From the NCBI RefSeq assembly GCF_963259705.1, contig NC_081849.1, positions 62,220,093-62,284,092 of the forward strand: a DNA stretch of 64,000 nt, in the 5' to 3' direction. Positions 11,507 through 22,702 of this stretch are shown here, one piece after another; position 1 is the stretch's first letter; each line of letters begins with the position of its first letter. The position numbers were made by a program, and so were the translations under genes. The notes under the pieces are model-generated. The model had not been told where the DNA came from, did not search any database, and saw only the letters and a list, made by a program, of their open reading frames with translations. The DNA is from Myotis daubentonii (taxonomy: Eukaryota; Chordata; Mammalia; Chiroptera; Vespertilionidae).

Positions 11507-12128
11507 GAACCCTAGGAGTCTCTTAAGAAAATAGGAGTAAGCTCTAAAAAGGGGGGCAGGAATAAGTATTATTTTTCCTCTTTAAATGTACTTTAAAGCA
11601 TAGACAATTGTGGAATTATAAGATGGGCTTCCACACAATAATCATTAACCTCTATTAAAAACATCAGGGCCATTGTATGAGAATATAATTGAACTCAATA
11701 TTTTTCTAAGTTTCATTAAAAAAAATCTAGGGGAAGAGAGGAATAAAAATAAGTGAAATAAGAAAAGCTTAATTTCCATTCTCCTTAATTTCTCTAAAGG
11801 ACATTAAGATTTCTTGAGATGGAAATCCCACTTTTAGTTGAAGCTGTGTGAAACACACAACTCATTCTTTTTTTTTTCTTCTTTTTTTTTCTCTCATTCT
11901 TTTTAAGACCCACAAAGCCATAGCTCAAGTGCCAACTCCCAGCTCCAAAAGACATTTTCACTGAAAATACTTCTGTTAACGTGATATACATGTCCCAAGC
12001 AAATTGTTTTAAAGAACCTATTTTATGAGCACCACTATTCTCTTGGAGCCCTTAAAAATGTCTCATTCTTAACATCCCACTGATGTCCTGTTTAGACCAA
12101 ATTTTTCATAATTTCCTTCCTAAAATAT

Positions 12129-12327
12129 ATTTTTTAAAATACATTTTTAAAAATTGATTTCAGAGAGGAAAGGAGAGGGGGAGAGAGAGAGAGAAACATC
12201 AATGATGAGAGAGAATCATTGATGGGCTGCCTTTGAATGTCTCCTTCGAGTGCCCTGACCAGGAATTGAAAGGTGACCTCCTGGTTCATAGGTCCATGCT
12301 CAACCACTGAGCAACTCCAGCCAGGCC
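12129..12327 (-). mobile_element. VES-type SINE
   Basis: Antisense copy with TTGATTTCAGAGAGGAAAGG, a GA-rich tract and AACCACTGAGCAACTCCAG at the head. CCTAAAATA flanks it on both sides. Confidence 0.88.
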
Positions 12328-13131
12328 TAAAATACTTAAACTGTGCCCTGCTGCTCTTCCTGTACCAGTCTCTTTGTTCTTTGCTAAAATCTCTTTCATT
12401 ATGCCACTCCCAGAATTAATAATCCATAGATGGCTCCTCACTGCATACTGGATTAAATCCAAATTCATAAATTTGGAATTCAAAACCCTCCATTATCTGA
12501 CTGCATATATTTAGTCCATCTATCACCTGTCACTATTCCAGCAATCTATTCACTCACTGTCACATCTATACCATCAATATTCATTTCCCTTACCAAAAGA
12601 TCCAAAGTAAGTTCCATATAGTAGGTAGAGCTCTCAGAACCGCTCGGCACCATTTTCTGAATTCCTTATTAATTCTATCACACAGCACTTGCTTATGTAC
12701 TTCACCCAGATTTGAGCTGTCAGTCAACCCAAATAAGACTTCAAGCCCCCCGACCCCCAAACATCTGTTTTTATTGTAAGCATGTTTTTATAGTAAAAAG
12801 GCAGCAGCAGATTCTCAACAGTTTCACCTCAGGCAGAAGGGAATTTTGGTTAGCTAAGTCTTAGGGTTACTCATAACTAAATTGAGTCAATTATATTTTC
12901 TTTCCTAAAGTTCTTTTACTCCAGTACTTTAAAATGAAAGAGACATTAATCCATAATGGAAAATTAAGCTCCTGTAACTGTGTTTAGCAAAATCCACTAA
13001 TGGCTCAGAGGCCCTGAAGTACATGCACTCTTTAAAAAAAAAAAAGTAAACAACATAGTGTTGTATGAGCAAATAACTGGGATTTGTACATCTCAGATTC
13101 CTGGCTGCATGGTCTTCTGGGTTTCAGTATT

Positions 13132-13345
13132 TTATTTTAAAAATATATTTTTATTGAATTTCAGAGAGAAGGGGAGAGGGAGTAAGAAACATCAATGATG
13201 AGAGAGAATCATTGATAGGTTGCCTCCTGCAAGCTCTCCTACTGGGGATGGAGCCTGCAACCCAGGCATGTGCCTACACCTGGAATGAATGGTGGACTCC
13301 TGGTTCATAGCAATGGTCAACCACTGAGCAACAGTGGCCGGACTG
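13132..13345 (-). mobile_element. VES-type SINE
   Basis: Antisense copy with TTATTGAATTTCAGAGAGAAG, TCAATGATGAGAGAGAATC and CAACCACTGAGCAACAGTGG. Moderately diverged. The stretch 13346-14218 beyond it shows no recognised element apart from a short poly(A) run near 13896. Confidence 0.87.
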
Positions 13346-14218
13346 GGCCTCATTTTTTAATTTCTAAAATGATCAGAGTACTGCAGCCCTTAAATGAGAA
13401 GTAAATGACAAAGCATGTCAACATTTTTGGGGGAGTGGGTATAGATTCTAAAATTCTATCAAAATACAAACCCTTAGTATTATCCCTGTTTTTTAAAATG
13501 TGTTCTGAACTCTCTAGAAAGTTGCCCTCGAATTTTAAGTATCTTCTCAGTAAGATGGGGGTAAATATGTGCTGTTTATTCTGTAGATAAAGCAAATGAA
13601 ATCTAAATACTGACCTATCAGTTTTCTCTAACTTATTTTAGTAAAAAAAGTTTGAAATATAACAATTACTTAAACATCTTGAAATCCTTTTTTGAGCCTT
13701 TGTAAATTTAGATACAAAGACAAGAAAACAATTGTATTCTATAAAAACTGCTGGTTGTGGTTAGATAATCATTGTACTTTAAAAACCAAAAGCACGAGTG
13801 AATTGCTTTAAGAAAATGTAAATCCTCAGAAAAGCTTCTGGCATTCTTCTAATTCCTTAACCAATTACAAATAAAACAATGCCCTCAAACTACGTTAAAA
13901 AAAAAAAAAAGTAACACATGAGCATGGACTTATTCAGAGTTCACGCATACTAAAATACTTGGGTATCATGAAAAAGTATTTCCTATGACCACAAACACCA
14001 CAAGTGTAAACACTCTTTTTCTATTAAAACAAATTAATGCCTACATACATTTTAGATTAAAATTGGGTGGGAATCTTACATATATTACATATATAAGGTG
14101 GGAAAGGCGACAAGTATGTTAAACTAAGAACTTAAGGGAAACAAGATTCCAAATAGCAAGTCCTCTTCCCCACAAACCAAATCAAAACAAACATTAAAAG
14201 AATTTTTTGTGTGCCAAA

Positions 14219-14496
14219 TAATCAAAGAAAAGATTAATGGATAGAATTATTTCCAATAACTACCTAATTAATAGCTTACAACTACCACCAAATGACTTTT
14301 AAAGTTTGCTGGGACAAGCCAATACCCCATCCTAAAAAATGAGCACTTCACTCATTGATATAGATCCTCCAGATTAGATTTGTAAACATTCAATCTTATA
14401 GGAATTAAAAAGTCTTTTTGTTTATAATCTACTTAAGTCTCCTTCCTTAAAAAGAACAAAAGCCTGATGTAACTGTCCGGTTCCAGGTGTTGATAG
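14219..14496. repeat. direct repeat, copy 1 (intron 1 side of TRA2A promoter)
   Basis: About 278 bp that reappears in the same orientation at 16354-16622 with many small differences. Shared blocks include AAGAAAAGATTAATGGATAG, CAATAACTACCTAAT, AGTCTTTTTGTTTATAATCT and TGGTTCCAGGTGT-type ends. I recognise no SINE, LINE or transposon end in it. Confidence 0.88.
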
Positions 14497-15770
14497 TATG
14501 AGCTTCTAAAAGACAAACTTCAATCCGGCCAGCACACACCTGCAGTGTTTTCACGCGTTTCCCCTAGTGACCGCGATACCAACACAACAGAGGAAGCACG
14601 TTGCCCGGGGGGTTGTGTTTTCAGGGTTTCACACTCACTCGCTCCCACCAATTTCCACCTCGAATGGAAACACAACGCAAGCCCCGACAAACGTGCTAGT
14701 ACACTTAAGCTTAGAATAACATCTCTCCGCGACGTTTATACTCATCGACCCAGGAGAAGCTTCGCGCCCCCTTTGCTGATGGAGGACAGTATACACCGAC
14801 TCGCTATTTTAAAAACACCGAGCCATGAAATCCTTTCAGTTATGTAAGATTAGGACACAAGATTCCCCCCCCCCCCCGCCACACACACTTTTTTGTTTGT
14901 TTGTTTTACCCTAAAAACCTGCAAAAGGAGTGGTCAATTTTTAGATGAAAGGTCACAGGAAGAGAAAAAGCATTAGAAGCTGAGATATAACGAAGAGGGG
15001 GAAAAACAACAGCCCAACATCAAGGAATCAGAAAAAAATAAATAAGGCGTTACAGCATTTCCACACTCATTTCGGAAGGCGAGGCGAGGCGAGGCGAGAA
15101 GGGGCATTGAGGGGGAAGGGGGCTCCCGGCGTAGCTCTCCCCGCACGGCTCTCGCCTTAAGGACGCTTAAGGGTCGTTGCGGTCGTTGACTAACCACTTC
15201 CTGGGGCTCGTCCCACCTTCCACCTCAAGGCTTTCGCCTTTAGAGACGCAGCGCCGCCGGTCCCAGCAGAGCCGCGGCCGCCCACTGCAACAGAGAGCCA
15301 AGGAGACACAGGCCCCAGCGCGGGGGTCCTGCCCGGACGGCAGCCCCGCGCACGTTCGACCCCGAGACCCTCGGCGATGCTCGGGGTCGCCAGAGAGGCC
15401 ACCGCGGGAAGCACCTACCACACTGTCCGGCCGGCCGGGACCGCCCCGCCGGCTCCGCCCGCCCCACCGCCACGGGGACCCGCACCTCGGGGGGTGGCGA
15501 GAAGGGAGGGCGCGCTGCCGGGGGACATCGGACCCAGGGGTCCGGGTCTCACTCGGTCTCCCCCAAAAAAGGGGCACGGGGCTGCCCGTGGTGTTTGGGG
15601 CACGAGTGGAACCCAGAAGCCATCTTGGGAGGTGAGGAAGCAACCGCGCCGGCTCCCGAGGCTGCGCCCCGCGCGCGGACTCCCGCAAAACTCCCTGCGA
15701 CCGCGTCTCCCCGGTGAAACCCCGAGCATCGGGCCGTCGCCGAAGACGGCTCCCGCGGCTTTGTACTCAC

Positions 15771-15806
15771 TCTGCCCTCGAAGTTGTTCTCCTCTACATC
15801 ACTCAT
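15771..15806 (-). CDS. TRA2A: TRA2A exon 1, coding start
   Basis: Encodes the first 12 residues, MSDVEENNFEGR, the known TRA2A N-terminus. The ATG is at 15806-15804 and the exon ends AGA/GTGAGTA at 15771/15770, a strong donor, in phase 0. The 5' UTR extends upstream (to higher coordinates) within the CpG island, probably to about 15.9-16.0 kb; its exact start cannot be read from sequence. The four exons in the window add up to 175 codons of a protein that is about 280 residues in human. Confidence 0.96.
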
Positions 15807-16029
15807 GTCGGCCAGGCGCTCCCCAGAACTAAGTAAGAGACAAGTTTCGCCTTGAGGACCGGAGACCTAACTAACCCGCTGACCGGAGCGTGGGGAGAAG
15901 GGAAGAGTCGGCGACAACGGCCGCCCCACTCCACTCCCACTCGGTCGCAGGTTCCTACAAGATGGCGCCGGCGCCGCCGGAAACCTTCTGGCCGTCCCAG
16001 TGCGCAGCGTAAGGGGGCGGGTCACGTCG

Positions 16030-16037
16030 TGACGTCA
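16030..16037. promoter_or_regulatory. perfect CRE (TGACGTCA)
   Basis: The full palindromic CREB/ATF site lies within a wider near-palindrome (GTCACGTCGTGACGTCACGA, 16021-16040), followed directly by GC-box sequence. It sits about 220 bp upstream of the TRA2A start codon, a typical core-promoter location. Confidence 0.75.
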
Positions 16038-16353
16038 CGACGCCCCGCCCCCAGCACGGCTCCCTTGCCCGCGGGCCCAGCGGGGGGCTGGCGTGTGCTC
16101 CGAATCCGGGCGCGTTGGAACCTGGTTCCCTGCCCCGACCTCCAAACTTCAGAACCCGTTCTAATGCGTCCGTCCTTTTGAAGGTTTTCAGGCATCGGGT
16201 GAGCTTTTACTGGCCGTAGCACTTTTACATGTTTTCCAAGCGGATTCTGATGGCACAGAACAAACTGGGAGCGTGTATAATTAGTTAATAGGCTTTTATT
16301 TTGGGGTGTTTTCAGCACTATTACCTTTCTTCAACATTTGTGCATTGTACTAA

Positions 16354-16622
16354 ACAATCGAAGAAAAGATTAATGGATAGCAGAATTCCTTCCAATAACT
16401 ACCTAATAGCTTACAACTACCGTCAAATGACTTTTAAAAGTTTGCTAGGACAAGCACTACTAAAAATGAGCAATTTACTCATATCTATCCTTCAGATTGT
16501 ATTTTTAAAAATCCAATCTTAAAGAAATTAAAAATAGTCTTTTTGTTTATAATCTATTTAAATCTCTTTCCTCAAAAAAGAACAAAAGCCTGATTTAACT
16601 GTGTGGTTCCAGGTGTTTATAT
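16354..16622. repeat. direct repeat, copy 2 (upstream side of TRA2A promoter)
   Basis: Partner of 14219-14496, about 2.1 kb away in the same orientation. The homology stops on this side at the GA-rich end of an older SINE. Confidence 0.88.
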
Positions 16623-16781
16623 TGAGAGAGAGAGAGAGAGAGAGAGAAACACTGACTTGTTGTTCCACCCACTTATGCATTCATTGGTTGCTTCATGTAT
16701 GTGCCTTGTAAAGTGATGGAACCCACAACCTTGGCACATTGGGTCGAAGTTTCAACCAAACAAGCTACCTGGCCAGGGCCC
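16623..16781 (-). mobile_element. tRNA-derived SINE, older bat subtype
   Basis: Antisense copy with a (GA)n tract, GTTGTTCCACCCACTTATGCA and ACAAGCTACCTGGCCAGGG at the head; same type as the copy at 10.8 kb. From 16782 to about 17480 I see no recognised element. Confidence 0.8.
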
Positions 16782-17479
16782 CTACTAAATTTTGTTTTAA
16801 ATATTTCCTTACAGCTTCATAACCAAGATCTCCCAAATTTATATGCTTGATTCCCAATCATGGTAATAATTTCTTGTGACTGAGCTTTATTTGTATTTTG
16901 CAGTTTTTGAGATTAATTTCCTTATAAAAATGTTTTTCCCATAACACTTTTTGACATGGACCTTCAACAACAGTTCTATGTTAGGAAATTTAACTAAACA
17001 TTATTAAGATTGCTACCCCTTGGCAGATTTCAAGATTTCAAAACCTCTATTGATAAAGCTAAACATATAACATTTGCCTTTAACAAAAGCTGTTGAACTT
17101 TATGGGGGAAATCAGGCTGATATGATTTAAACCTCCTAACACTATTAAAGGAGGCAACCAGACATGATACACCTCTTCATATGATGCATAGTAACTACAC
17201 AGCACCTTCTATGAAGTATTGTGATCCTCCAGATTGAACTCAAAGCTCATTAAGCCTTACTTAGATATAACCAACAGTTAACAGGTAATACAGGGCGTAG
17301 AGAAATAAGTTTAAAAACATACACCAAGAGAAAGTAATTAACTTCCACCGGACAAATATCACCAACAGATGAAATAAAACCCAGGGTACAGGGGAGAAGT
17401 ATTACAAGAAACCACTTTTCTTGTGTCATATTAAACTGATACTGAAAGCACTTTCAGAGGAAAAGTCAAGTGCCCCCTC

Positions 17480-17675
17480 TCACTCTCTCTCTCTCTGGAG
17501 CATACCTCCCTAGTCTTCTCTCAAGGGGCATACCTTTCCTTTCTCTCCTAAGCAACAGGGGCCCTTCTTTTGCCTCTAACTTGTTTCCTGAGCCCATGCA
17601 GCCCAGCTGGCTCACTTTTTCTGCCTCTGTGACTTTCTAAATAAACTTCTGTTTGTATTTGAAAAAAAAAAAAAA
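17480..17675 (+). mobile_element. possible LTR-type 3' end with poly(A)
   Basis: CT-rich sequence, then CTAAATAAACTTCTG with an AATAAA signal and a 14-A run about 20 bases later. It looks like the R region of an LTR or the 3' end of a retrocopy. No 5' end or target duplication was found. Confidence 0.35.
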
Positions 17676-17683
17676 GGTAAAAA

Positions 17684-17795
17684 CTGTTATAACTTTATAA
17701 TAAATACCTAACATCTCAGAGACAGTAGTTTGAGGGACAATAATTATTTAAATGGACAAGTTCTATTTTTCCTCTTCATTTTGCAATCATTTTGA
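17684..17795. repeat. inverted repeat, left arm
   Basis: 112 bp whose reverse complement reappears at 18704-18757 plus 18934-18990. It starts CTGTTATAAC and ends CAATCATTTTGA. It is uninterrupted and so shows the pre-insertion state of the right arm. Confidence 0.9.
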
Positions 17796-17804
17796 GCTTA
17801 TTAA

Positions 17805-18437
17805 AAAAAAGGTTTTAAAATAGTACAAAGAAATTTCTTCACCCTGCTCCCCCAAGTATTAATGTCTTACATTTTAACAGCATAATCATCAAGAACAGAA
17901 AACTGACACACTAGTAACTAATCTGCAGACTTTATTAAAATTTCATAAATTGTTCTACTAATGTCCCTTTTCTGGGCTAGGATCCAATCCAGGATTACAC
18001 ATTGCATTTAATTGTTGTCTCTCTTTAATCTGGATAGTTCCTCAGTTATTGTCTTTCATCTCCAGTCTTTGTCTTTTATGGCCTTGAAACTTTTGAAGAG
18101 TACTGGCCAGTTGTTTTGTAGACATATTTAATTTGGGTTTGTCAAATGTTTCTCCTGATTAAATTCAGGTTATGAACTTTGGCAAGAATGTCACAGAAGT
18201 GATGTATTCTTCTCACTGCATCTTATCTGAAGGTACATAATGTAACTGTGTAGTACTAGGGATCATCTCCCTGGATAGCTTGCCGACTGGGCAGGGACAT
18301 GTAGACTTCTCCTGGCTTCTTGAGTCAGGTCCACAATAGAATTTGAATGAGACATGATTTATCATTATGGGGCAGGGGTATGTATACAGGGGGAGGGCCA
18401 GCCTTTTGTGTTCCAGGATAGTTGGTAGCCTTTATTT
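17805..18437 (+). mobile_element. L1M 3'-end fragment
   Basis: Matches the pattern of old mammalian L1 3' ends: AATAGTACAAAGAAATTTC, GGATCCAATCCAGGATTACAC, GAAGAGTACTGGCCAGTT and GGTTATGAACTTTGGCAAGAA in order. No coding part is visible. Confidence 0.7.
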
Positions 18438-18480
18438 TTTAAAAAATATATTTTTATAGATTTCAGAGACGAAGGGAGAC

Positions 18481-18513
<33 letters not shown>

Positions 18514-18670
18514 GAGAAACATCAATGATGAGAGAGAATCATTGATTGACTGCCTCCTGCATGATTAGGAATTGAGCCCACAACCCAGGCATGTGCCCTG
18601 ACCAGGAATCGAACTGTGATCTCCTGGTTCATAGGTGGATGCTCAACCACTGAGCCAATGTGGCCAAGCA
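18438..18670 (-). mobile_element. VES-type SINE
   Basis: Antisense copy with an expanded GA tract. It inserted at the end of the L1M fragment, with GGTAGCCTTTA / GGTAGTCTTTA duplications at about 18424 and 18671. Confidence 0.9.
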
Positions 18671-18703
18671 GGTAGTCTTTAGAAAATACCAGTGGGGAAT
18701 TAA

Positions 18704-18990
18704 TCAAAATGATTGCAAAATAAGAGGAAAAATAGAACTTGTCCATTTAAATAATTACTAGAGGCCCGGTGCATGAATTCGCACACGGGTGGGGTCCGGC
18801 TGGTGGCCCGCACCAGGCCAATGGGGCCAGGCCAGCTGGGGGAGGGGCCATGGGAGGTTGACTGGCCGGCCCGCCACCTGGTCGAACTCCTGTTCAAGAG
18901 GACAATTTGCATATTAGCCTTTTATTATATAGATTGTCCTTAAAACTACTGTCTCTGAGATGTTAAATATGTATTGTAAAGTTATAACAG
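18704..18990. repeat. inverted repeat, right arm (split by Helitron)
   Basis: The two pieces 18704-18757 and 18934-18990 together are the reverse complement of 17684-17795, 111 bp against 112. The Helitron divides it exactly at ATTA/TTGT. Confidence 0.9.
18758..18933 (-). mobile_element. short HeliBat-like Helitron
   Basis: Minus strand: TCTATATAATAAAAGGC at 18933, 3' hairpin near GTGCATGAATTCGCAC and terminus GGGCCTCTAG at 18758. Its 176 bp are bounded by A and T. The undisturbed left inverted-repeat arm confirms both ends. Confidence 0.95.
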
Positions 18991-19009
18991 GCTACCCTGT
19001 TTGGGGTCT

Positions 19010-19600
19010 AGATTAACATTTTGGCTCAGCCTAACTGAGGCTTGTGGTGTTTTGGAGGAAATTAGCACAAATTAGCTGATCACTAGGAAGAACTGTGGGA
19101 TAGATGGTGACAGGGGCTTTAGGTCTGACCCTGTGTGGGACAGATCCAACATCATTTACTTGCAAGGCTTGGGCTGCTGCTGTTGTAAATGTTTCCCTCC
19201 ACGTCCAGTGTGATTCAGGGTTCAGGATCTGGAAAAGGAGCCACACACAAATGAAAGAGAAGAGAGAAGAGGTAATTTGGAAATAATGGGGGGCCAGGCA
19301 GGTAGGTCCAACTCAAGGGGAAGGACTTCCACTGGTGCTCAGGCCTCACCAAGCTTTTATTGGTATGAGATACACCCATAGCCCTTAGGTAGGGAGGTTC
19401 CAGTGACATACAGACTATTTTATCAATAAGGATTTACATGACTATCTTATCAATAAGGATTTACATAAGTAAAGGTGGGGAGGTTGCTTCAGCTACCATT
19501 ATCTGGATTAACAGAGGTGGTGCACAGCTCTGACCTTTGCTAGGGCTTCAAAGGTCACCAGCCTTCCAGGTTCTCTGTTTACACCTCTCTGCTAGTGAAG
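19010..19600 (-). mobile_element. possible ERV LTR, antisense
   Basis: On the minus strand CCAATAAAAGCTTGGTGAGG looks like a polyadenylation signal and R region of a retroviral LTR, followed by a CT-rich U5-like stretch. TG/CA ends and target duplications were not identified, so limits are approximate. Confidence 0.4.
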
Positions 19601-21960
19601 ACAATAAGTGGTTTCCCACATGCTGTCTTGGAGGTTTGTATGAATATAGTTGTGTCAGATCTGGCCCACTTGATTGAGGTGTGGAGTAGGGTCATGGCAT
19701 ACAAGGGGGAGGGACTTATGGATAAGATATGGCGAGGTGTGGAGGCGGCAATTTCCCGTGTGGAGGAGGTGCTGGCCGTTGTGATGGGAATGACTGGAGG
19801 AATAGAGACTATCATGGATGAGATGGGTAGAAAACAAGTTGTAATCTAGTTCAGTGAGCAGTGATCACAGCACCAAGAGGGCCCTAACCATGGGCTAAGC
19901 AGTTGTTGCAGAGAAATGCTGTATTGTGGCCAGTGTGGTTAGAATATGTTGTTTGGCTTGCCCTAAAGGTGAAATGTTACCAGGGGGACTTACTCAGAGT
20001 TTAGCAAGGTTTTGAGGCAAGCAGTTAGTGATTTCAGAAGAATAGTATGCTATGGGTTTTCAGGGTCAATTAACTGGAGGCATTTTTGCAACTCAACTCT
20101 GAGGTTAATAGTCACCATGGTCATTTCCCTCCTGGTGTTGAGGTCATCTGAGAGGGGAAAGTCTCAATGTCCAGTTTCAACATACAGTGAAGTTGAGGGC
20201 ACATTGCCTTCCTCATCTTTCTCTTGGGTGTGGCCTCGCCATCTGAGGTAGAGCCATCTCCAGTGGTGAGCTCTCTTTTGGGTTGGTGCCATGTCGTCTG
20301 AAGTGTTGGTGTGCTCAGGGTAGTGGGGGCCAGTCCAGGGAAGGGTGCTTTTCCGGGTGGAGATCCAGGAAGGGTAGGGCTGGCTGGTGTCAGGTTCTGA
20401 GAATAGAGGCTAGATGCCTGGCTCAGGGTGGACCTACAAGGATGGGCTCTACTGCTAATTGAGCAAATCTCAGTGAGCTCCATCCGATCCTCAGGGATGC
20501 ACCTTGCAAAGGAGCGTGCAATATCACCACTGAGCTTTGTGGGGACTCTGTCCACAATTTGTACAGATTCTAAGTACATTGATTGGCTAATTATAGGGAC
20601 GTTTTTGTGGACAGCAGTTTTACAATCCAGAGATCACCATTAAAACTACAGTAAGTTCATTAGGGCACAAACCTGCCAGTCAGATGAATGTGATTTTGGC
20701 TCTATTGGGAGGGCCGTTCTGCCTGGGATATAATTTGAGGCATGGTACAAGAAGGGAGCAATTCACTTAAGCATCACTTCCATTGATACCATTTAATGCA
20801 GAGGGAGGTGAGCTCTGGGTCAGAATATATACCTGGTGGCCTTTTAAAAGGTTATGCATTTTTTTTTTGGAGGGGGGCGTGTCTTTGGAAATACAGCTAG
20901 TTGTGCCTTTTTCATGGTGGTGAACAGTAAGCTCAGAGCCAGTGTTAAACGCTGAAGCAGTCACTCAGCCCCTTTTTTCCCTCCTGCTCTACAAGGTTTT
21001 TAAAAAATATTTTAAATCTCCAGACATAACATTTTCATGTTTCAGTTTCTAACTCTCTATTATCCCTCCACTTATTTGACTTTCTGAGTTGTTACCGGAA
21101 AGATTTCCAATGGATGTATGTTCCTGGCAGCCAGTATGTGGCTGTTTCATTTCCCAAGGTGTCCCAACCGAACTCTCTAGGGCCAGGGTCAGCTTCCACT
21201 AGCACAATGGTGTCAGGACCATTGAGGATGACCCCCTAGAGCCCTGAGAGTGTAGAGCAATGCTTTGGCATGTTGGCATGCCTGGCTGAGCAGTGGGCAA
21301 GGCTGCTGCTATGGGTGTGTTATATCTAGTGAGGAGCTTGCTAACTTCCTCTGGTGTTAGGGCACTTAGGTGTTCGGGCCCTTTTTATCAGGTCATTAAA
21401 TCTTCTGCTTTCATGTGCCAGGGGTGAGACCCACAATATCCCATAGGGTCAAGGGCCGAGGTGTGACGATAGCCACGTATGCAGTGACAGAAGGACCACT
21501 GCCTTTGTAAGGAGTCATAACTGAGTGAGGGTGCCCCTGTAGTACTGGTTAGGACTCAGAGTCATGGTGCCACCCACAAACACGGGTCAAGGCAGGGGAG
21601 ACTCCTCATCCTTCTGAAGGCTCTGCCCCACACCATGGGAGCCCACACGTGGGTGGGGGTTGCCATCGATGCAATGGAACCTTGTGAAAGTCTTAGCCAA
21701 TTCTCCTAACTCTTGGGTGTGTGCTTAGACACAGGAAATATACTCAAAGTCTAACACCATTTAAACTACAGTGGGTCCCAACGTGGATACCCTGGGAGGT
21801 CACTCTCCCCGGGCTCTGCCCAGGTGGTGTAGGGGAGCATAGGGTTCTGCCCCATGATGTACAGTCCCTTTCCACAACGTTGGAGAGAAAGCTGGGCCTT
21901 GAGTCTGCGCCTGCATATTCCTACAACTTCTCAGAGTCCTGTGGACAATGACTGAGGAGA
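19600..21960 (-). other. possible decayed endogenous retrovirus interior, unclassified
   Basis: GC-richer than the surroundings and free of SINEs. The longest frame is a 152-codon Pro/Ser/Thr-rich stretch on the minus strand (20121-20579); other frames are short and broken. I could not match any part to a named gag, pol or env segment. The call rests on position behind the LTR-like sequence and on length, so it is tentative; another unique or captured sequence is possible. Confidence 0.3.
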
Positions 21961-22021
21961 CAAACCATGCAGGAAACATCTAGTAAAAAAAAAAAAAAAG
22001 TGTTAAAAAAAAAATAATCTA

Positions 22022-22302
22022 CAGTGGGGCCTTGACTTACGAGTGTCCTGACTAACAAGTTTTTCGAGATACAAGCGGTCTCTCGGCAGATTTTTTGCTT
22101 TGAGTTGTGAGGTAAAATTCAGGTTACGAGCCAACTTCAGGTACCCCACTGCTAGCTGGCCCAGCGAACGTCACAGTGAACACCACAACATCAGCCACGC
22201 ATCACGTGTCTCACTCGTTCACTTTAAGATTTGACATATGAGTAATTTGAGTTACGAGCTCCGTCATGGAATGAATTAAACTCGTAAGTGAAGGTCCCAC
22301 TG
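22022..22302. mobile_element. Tc1/mariner (Tigger-like) MITE
   Basis: 281 bp with inverted termini (CAGTGGGGCCTTGACTTACGAG-like left end; CTCGTAAGTGAAGGTCCCACTG-like right end) flanked by TA on both sides. No coding capacity. Confidence 0.9.
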
Positions 22303-22564
22303 TATTTCAAAGTGTTACGTATTTATTTGATGGAGCGAATGGGATGCACCTGAAATTCTGCCTCTGCCACTTCTCTGCATTAGTATGTTGCTCAGTTATT
22401 TGGGAGCCTGGTAGATCTTAATGCCATGACTCACTTGGATTTTCAAATCTTATCCAATAATCCATTTTGCAAATCCTTTACAACCAGAAGAGGGCAAGCT
22501 TGGAGGGAAGAACAGGCAAGAGAAGGCAGCCATACTAGTAAATGTATGGTTTGGTGATTCAAAA

Positions 22565-22578
22565 CCACCAGGTGGCAG
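22565..22578 (+). promoter_or_regulatory. candidate CTCF site
   Basis: CCACCAGGTGGCAG agrees with every position of the usual CTCF core consensus. It lies in non-repeat sequence between TRA2A and CCDC126. Binding is not shown by sequence alone. Confidence 0.4.
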
Positions 22579-22702
22579 CACAATCATGCTAGAAACATGG
22601 TCAGGAATTTTCCCCGTTCAGCAGTCTCTAAATGCAGGTAGGGTCCCCAAACATACACATTTCCCATTTCCTCCCTTCTCTGTTTTGGTCAACTCATCTT
22701 TT

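Larger units (their letters stand above)
5889..15770 (-). other. TRA2A: TRA2A intron 1 (9.9 kb)
   Basis: Bounded by donor GTGAGTA at 15770 and the exon 2 acceptor at 5889. The part from 5889 to about 10811 holds no repeat that I recognise. It contains the GAA-rich candidate cassette exon at 6181-6481 and otherwise AT-rich sequence. The promoter-proximal half holds three SINEs, a CA/TG palindrome, a short direct repeat shared with the region upstream of the gene, and the inner edge of the CpG island. Confidence 0.93.
15050..16180 (-). promoter_or_regulatory. TRA2A: TRA2A CpG-island promoter
   Basis: A strongly GC- and CpG-rich stretch covering exon 1 and its upstream side, with no TATA box at a sensible distance. 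It includes a CRE palindrome, a CCCCGCCCC GC box at about 16043-16051 and an AAGATGGCG YY1-type motif at 15959. Transcription goes left. Several long overlapping reading frames here are by-products of high GC content, not genes. Confidence 0.85.

Noticed and set aside
15167..15832. Overlapping long frames on both strands (up to 173 codons) around TRA2A exon 1
   Set aside because: They lie in a CpG island where stops are rare, overlap in several frames and have no recognisable domain; the only real coding piece is the 36-nt TRA2A start.
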